DNA of 64,000 bases from Roseicella aerolata (lineage in GTDB: Bacteria > Pseudomonadota > Alphaproteobacteria > Acetobacterales > Acetobacteraceae). How positions within the stretch are numbered: position 1 is the stretch's first letter; every line of letters begins with the position of its first letter. This document shows, piece by piece, positions 63,039 through 64,000 of the stretch. The DNA is taken from positions 1-64,000 of the forward strand of contig NZ_JAJAQI010000013.1 of the NCBI RefSeq assembly GCF_020523605.1, read 5' to 3'. Below the pieces are notes generated by a model. It ran no database searches and was not told where the DNA came from. It worked only from the letters and a program-made list of their open reading frames with translations. The position numbers were made by a program, and so were the translations under genes.

Positions 63039-63953
63039 CTACTGTGGCGCGAGGGCCTGCCACAGCGCCAGCAAAGCCGTCTGCGGCGGCTGATCGACAT
63101 GGTGGGTCATGAAGCCCCAGCCCGCGGCGGCGGCGATGGCCGCGATCCCCTCGCGGTGGTGGCGCAGGCGCTCGACATAGATGGCGCGGGCCTCCTCGAC
63201 CCGGGGCACCAGCACGCCCTGGCCGCCGGCGCCCCATTCGAACAGGACGCGCCCGGCATAGGCCCGGTTGCCTTCGCCGAGGGTTTCCTCCTCGGGGTCC
63301 AGCACCTGCAGGATATGCCCGCGCACCGGCCAGGCGGCCAGCATCGCGACCGCGGCGTGGATCTCCTCGAGCGGCGCCATGAAGTCGCCGATCAGCACCG
63401 CGCGGGCATGCCGCGGCAGGCCGGGATCGGGGGAGGGCAGGGCGCGGGACCTGGTCACCGCGCCCATCGTCTCGACCAGCGCGGCGAGGCCGGCCCGCCC
63501 GGCATGGCTGCGCCCCGGACCGCCGATCAGCCGCACCCGCTCCCCGCCCCTGAGCGCGAGCGCCGCCAGCGCCGCGGTCAGCAGGTCCGCCCGCTCCCGC
63601 TTGGTCGGGCGGCCCGGGGAGAAGGACCATTCCATGGAGCGGGAGGCATCGGACCAGAGCGCGATGGTCTGCGCCGCCTCCCACTCCGTCTCGCGGATGA
63701 AGAGCCGGTCGCTCTTGGCGCTCTGCCGCCAGTCGATCCGCCCGGCGGCATCGCCAGGCAGGAAGGGGCGGAACTGCCAGAAGGCGTCGCCCTGGCCGGC
63801 GCGGCGGCGGCCATGGACGCCCTGCAGGACCGTCGCGGCGACGCGATCGGCCGCCACCACCAGCGGCGGCAGGCGCGCGCCCAGTGCCTCGGCGCGGAGC
63901 GCCGCCTGGCCGGGCGGCAGCGAGGCGCGGGGCGGGGTACGGGGCTCAGCCAA
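63039..63953 (-). CDS. DUF58 domain-containing protein
   Basis: A 304-residue protein of the DUF58/VWA-like family. It has GQGDAFWQFRPFLPGDAAGR, then IDWRQSAKSDRLFIRETEWE, the diagnostic DUF58 motif, followed by IALWSDASRSM, a MIDAS-like site. Partner of the MoxR AAA ATPase. A TTG start at 63953 overlaps the moxR stop (63946-63948) and is preferred because no better start lies near. It is likely co-translated with moxR. Confidence 0.9.
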   Translation of the reverse strand: MAEPRTPPRASLPPGQAALRAEALGARLPPLVVAADRVAATVLQGVHGRRRAGQGDAFWQFRPFLPGDAAGRIDWRQSAKSDRLFIRETEWEAAQTIALWSDASRSMEWSFSPGRPTKRERADLLTAALAALALRGGERVRLIGGPGRSHAGRAGLAALVETMGAVTRSRALPSPDPGLPRHARAVLIGDFMAPLEEIHAAVAMLAAWPVRGHILQVLDPEEETLGEGNRAYAGRVLFEWGAGGQGVLVPRVEEARAIYVERLRHHREGIAAIAAAAGWGFMTHHVDQPPQTALLALWQALAPQ

Positions 63954-64000
63954 GCTGCGCCTTCAGCGTCTCGATGACGTCGGAGACCTGCACGCCCTCG
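63946..64000 (-). CDS. moxR: MoxR-family AAA ATPase, C-terminal fragment
   Basis: Only the last 18 codons are in the window; they end VQVSDVIETLKAQLG and a stop at 63946. This C-terminus, and the overlap with a DUF58 gene, are typical of MoxR ATPases, whose hexamers drive maturation of partner proteins. The motor motifs lie outside the window, so the call rests on context. Confidence 0.65.
   Translation of the reverse strand, partial: EGVQVSDVIETLKAQLG

Noticed and set aside
57896-63112. A 1738-codon plus-strand open frame
   Set aside because: It lies antisense to three well-supported membrane-protein genes, is Arg/Ala/Gly/Gln-rich and has no domain. Long antisense frames are expected at this GC content.

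Overview
The window looks like chromosome of a very GC-rich (about 70%) alphaproteobacterium, most likely an Acetobacteraceae member of the Roseomonas type. Pointers are a CcrM-type GANTC methyltransferase next to rnhB, the long 41-residue form of ribosomal protein L36, a tripartite-tricarboxylate (Bug) binding protein, several acyl-CoA and CoA-transferase enzymes, a PQQ quinohaemoprotein dehydrogenase and hydantoinase/oxoprolinase genes. The taxon is inferred from gene content only.

Layout. 1-0.5 kb: the end of an IS630-type element inserted in a family I CoA-transferase gene. 0.8-9.3 kb: tRNA-Val(GAC), N-formylglutamate amidohydrolase, a probable small RNA, a lytic transglycosylase, a CaiB/BaiF CoA-transferase, ZupT, a Bug solute receptor, and an acyl-CoA dehydrogenase divergent from a LysR regulator. 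9.3-16.7 kb: TPP enzyme, D-aminoacylase, ABC binding protein, SDR and serine hydrolase. 16.8-25.6 kb: minus-strand catabolic block with PQQ dehydrogenase, hyuB, a DUF3574 lipoprotein, hyuA, an N-carbamoyl-amino-acid/allantoate-type amidohydrolase and an SDR. 25.8-30.4 kb: hydroxyacid dehydrogenase, metallo-beta-lactamase-fold protein, lactonase-like amidohydrolase and an EAL protein. 30.4-33.1 kb: peroxide defence (ahpD, ahpC, divergent oxyR). 33.1-40 kb: acyl-CoA dehydrogenase, rpmJ, glcDE, MarR and enoyl-CoA hydratase. 40.2-44.5 kb: HWE histidine kinase and a Kef-type antiporter with its quinone-reductase partner. 44.9-47.8 kb: LuxR regulator, small secreted protein and BASS-type transporter. 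47.9-50 kb: ccrM and rnhB. 50.1-57.2 kb: cupins, HpaI-type aldolase, radical SAM protein, two small glycosyltransferase-like proteins, ankyrin protein and acyltransferase. 57.4-64 kb: MoxR/DUF58/DUF4159 membrane operon.

Most genes serve uptake and breakdown of organic acids, amino-acid derivatives and acyl-CoAs, with local regulators. Regulated blocks readable from the DNA are oxyR-ahpC-ahpD and the LysR/acyl-CoA dehydrogenase pair.

The least ordinary material is non-coding. First, a minus-strand gene of about 89 nt at 2.2 kb has a 17-bp-spaced promoter, an anti-Shine-Dalgarno stretch and a strong terminator. Second, a two-module palindromic repeat is present in three good and several decayed copies. 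Third, two copies of a multi-hairpin element (49.2 and 54.9 kb) have completely different stem sequences that still pair perfectly, while the joining segments are conserved. This third one is the best candidate for something undescribed.
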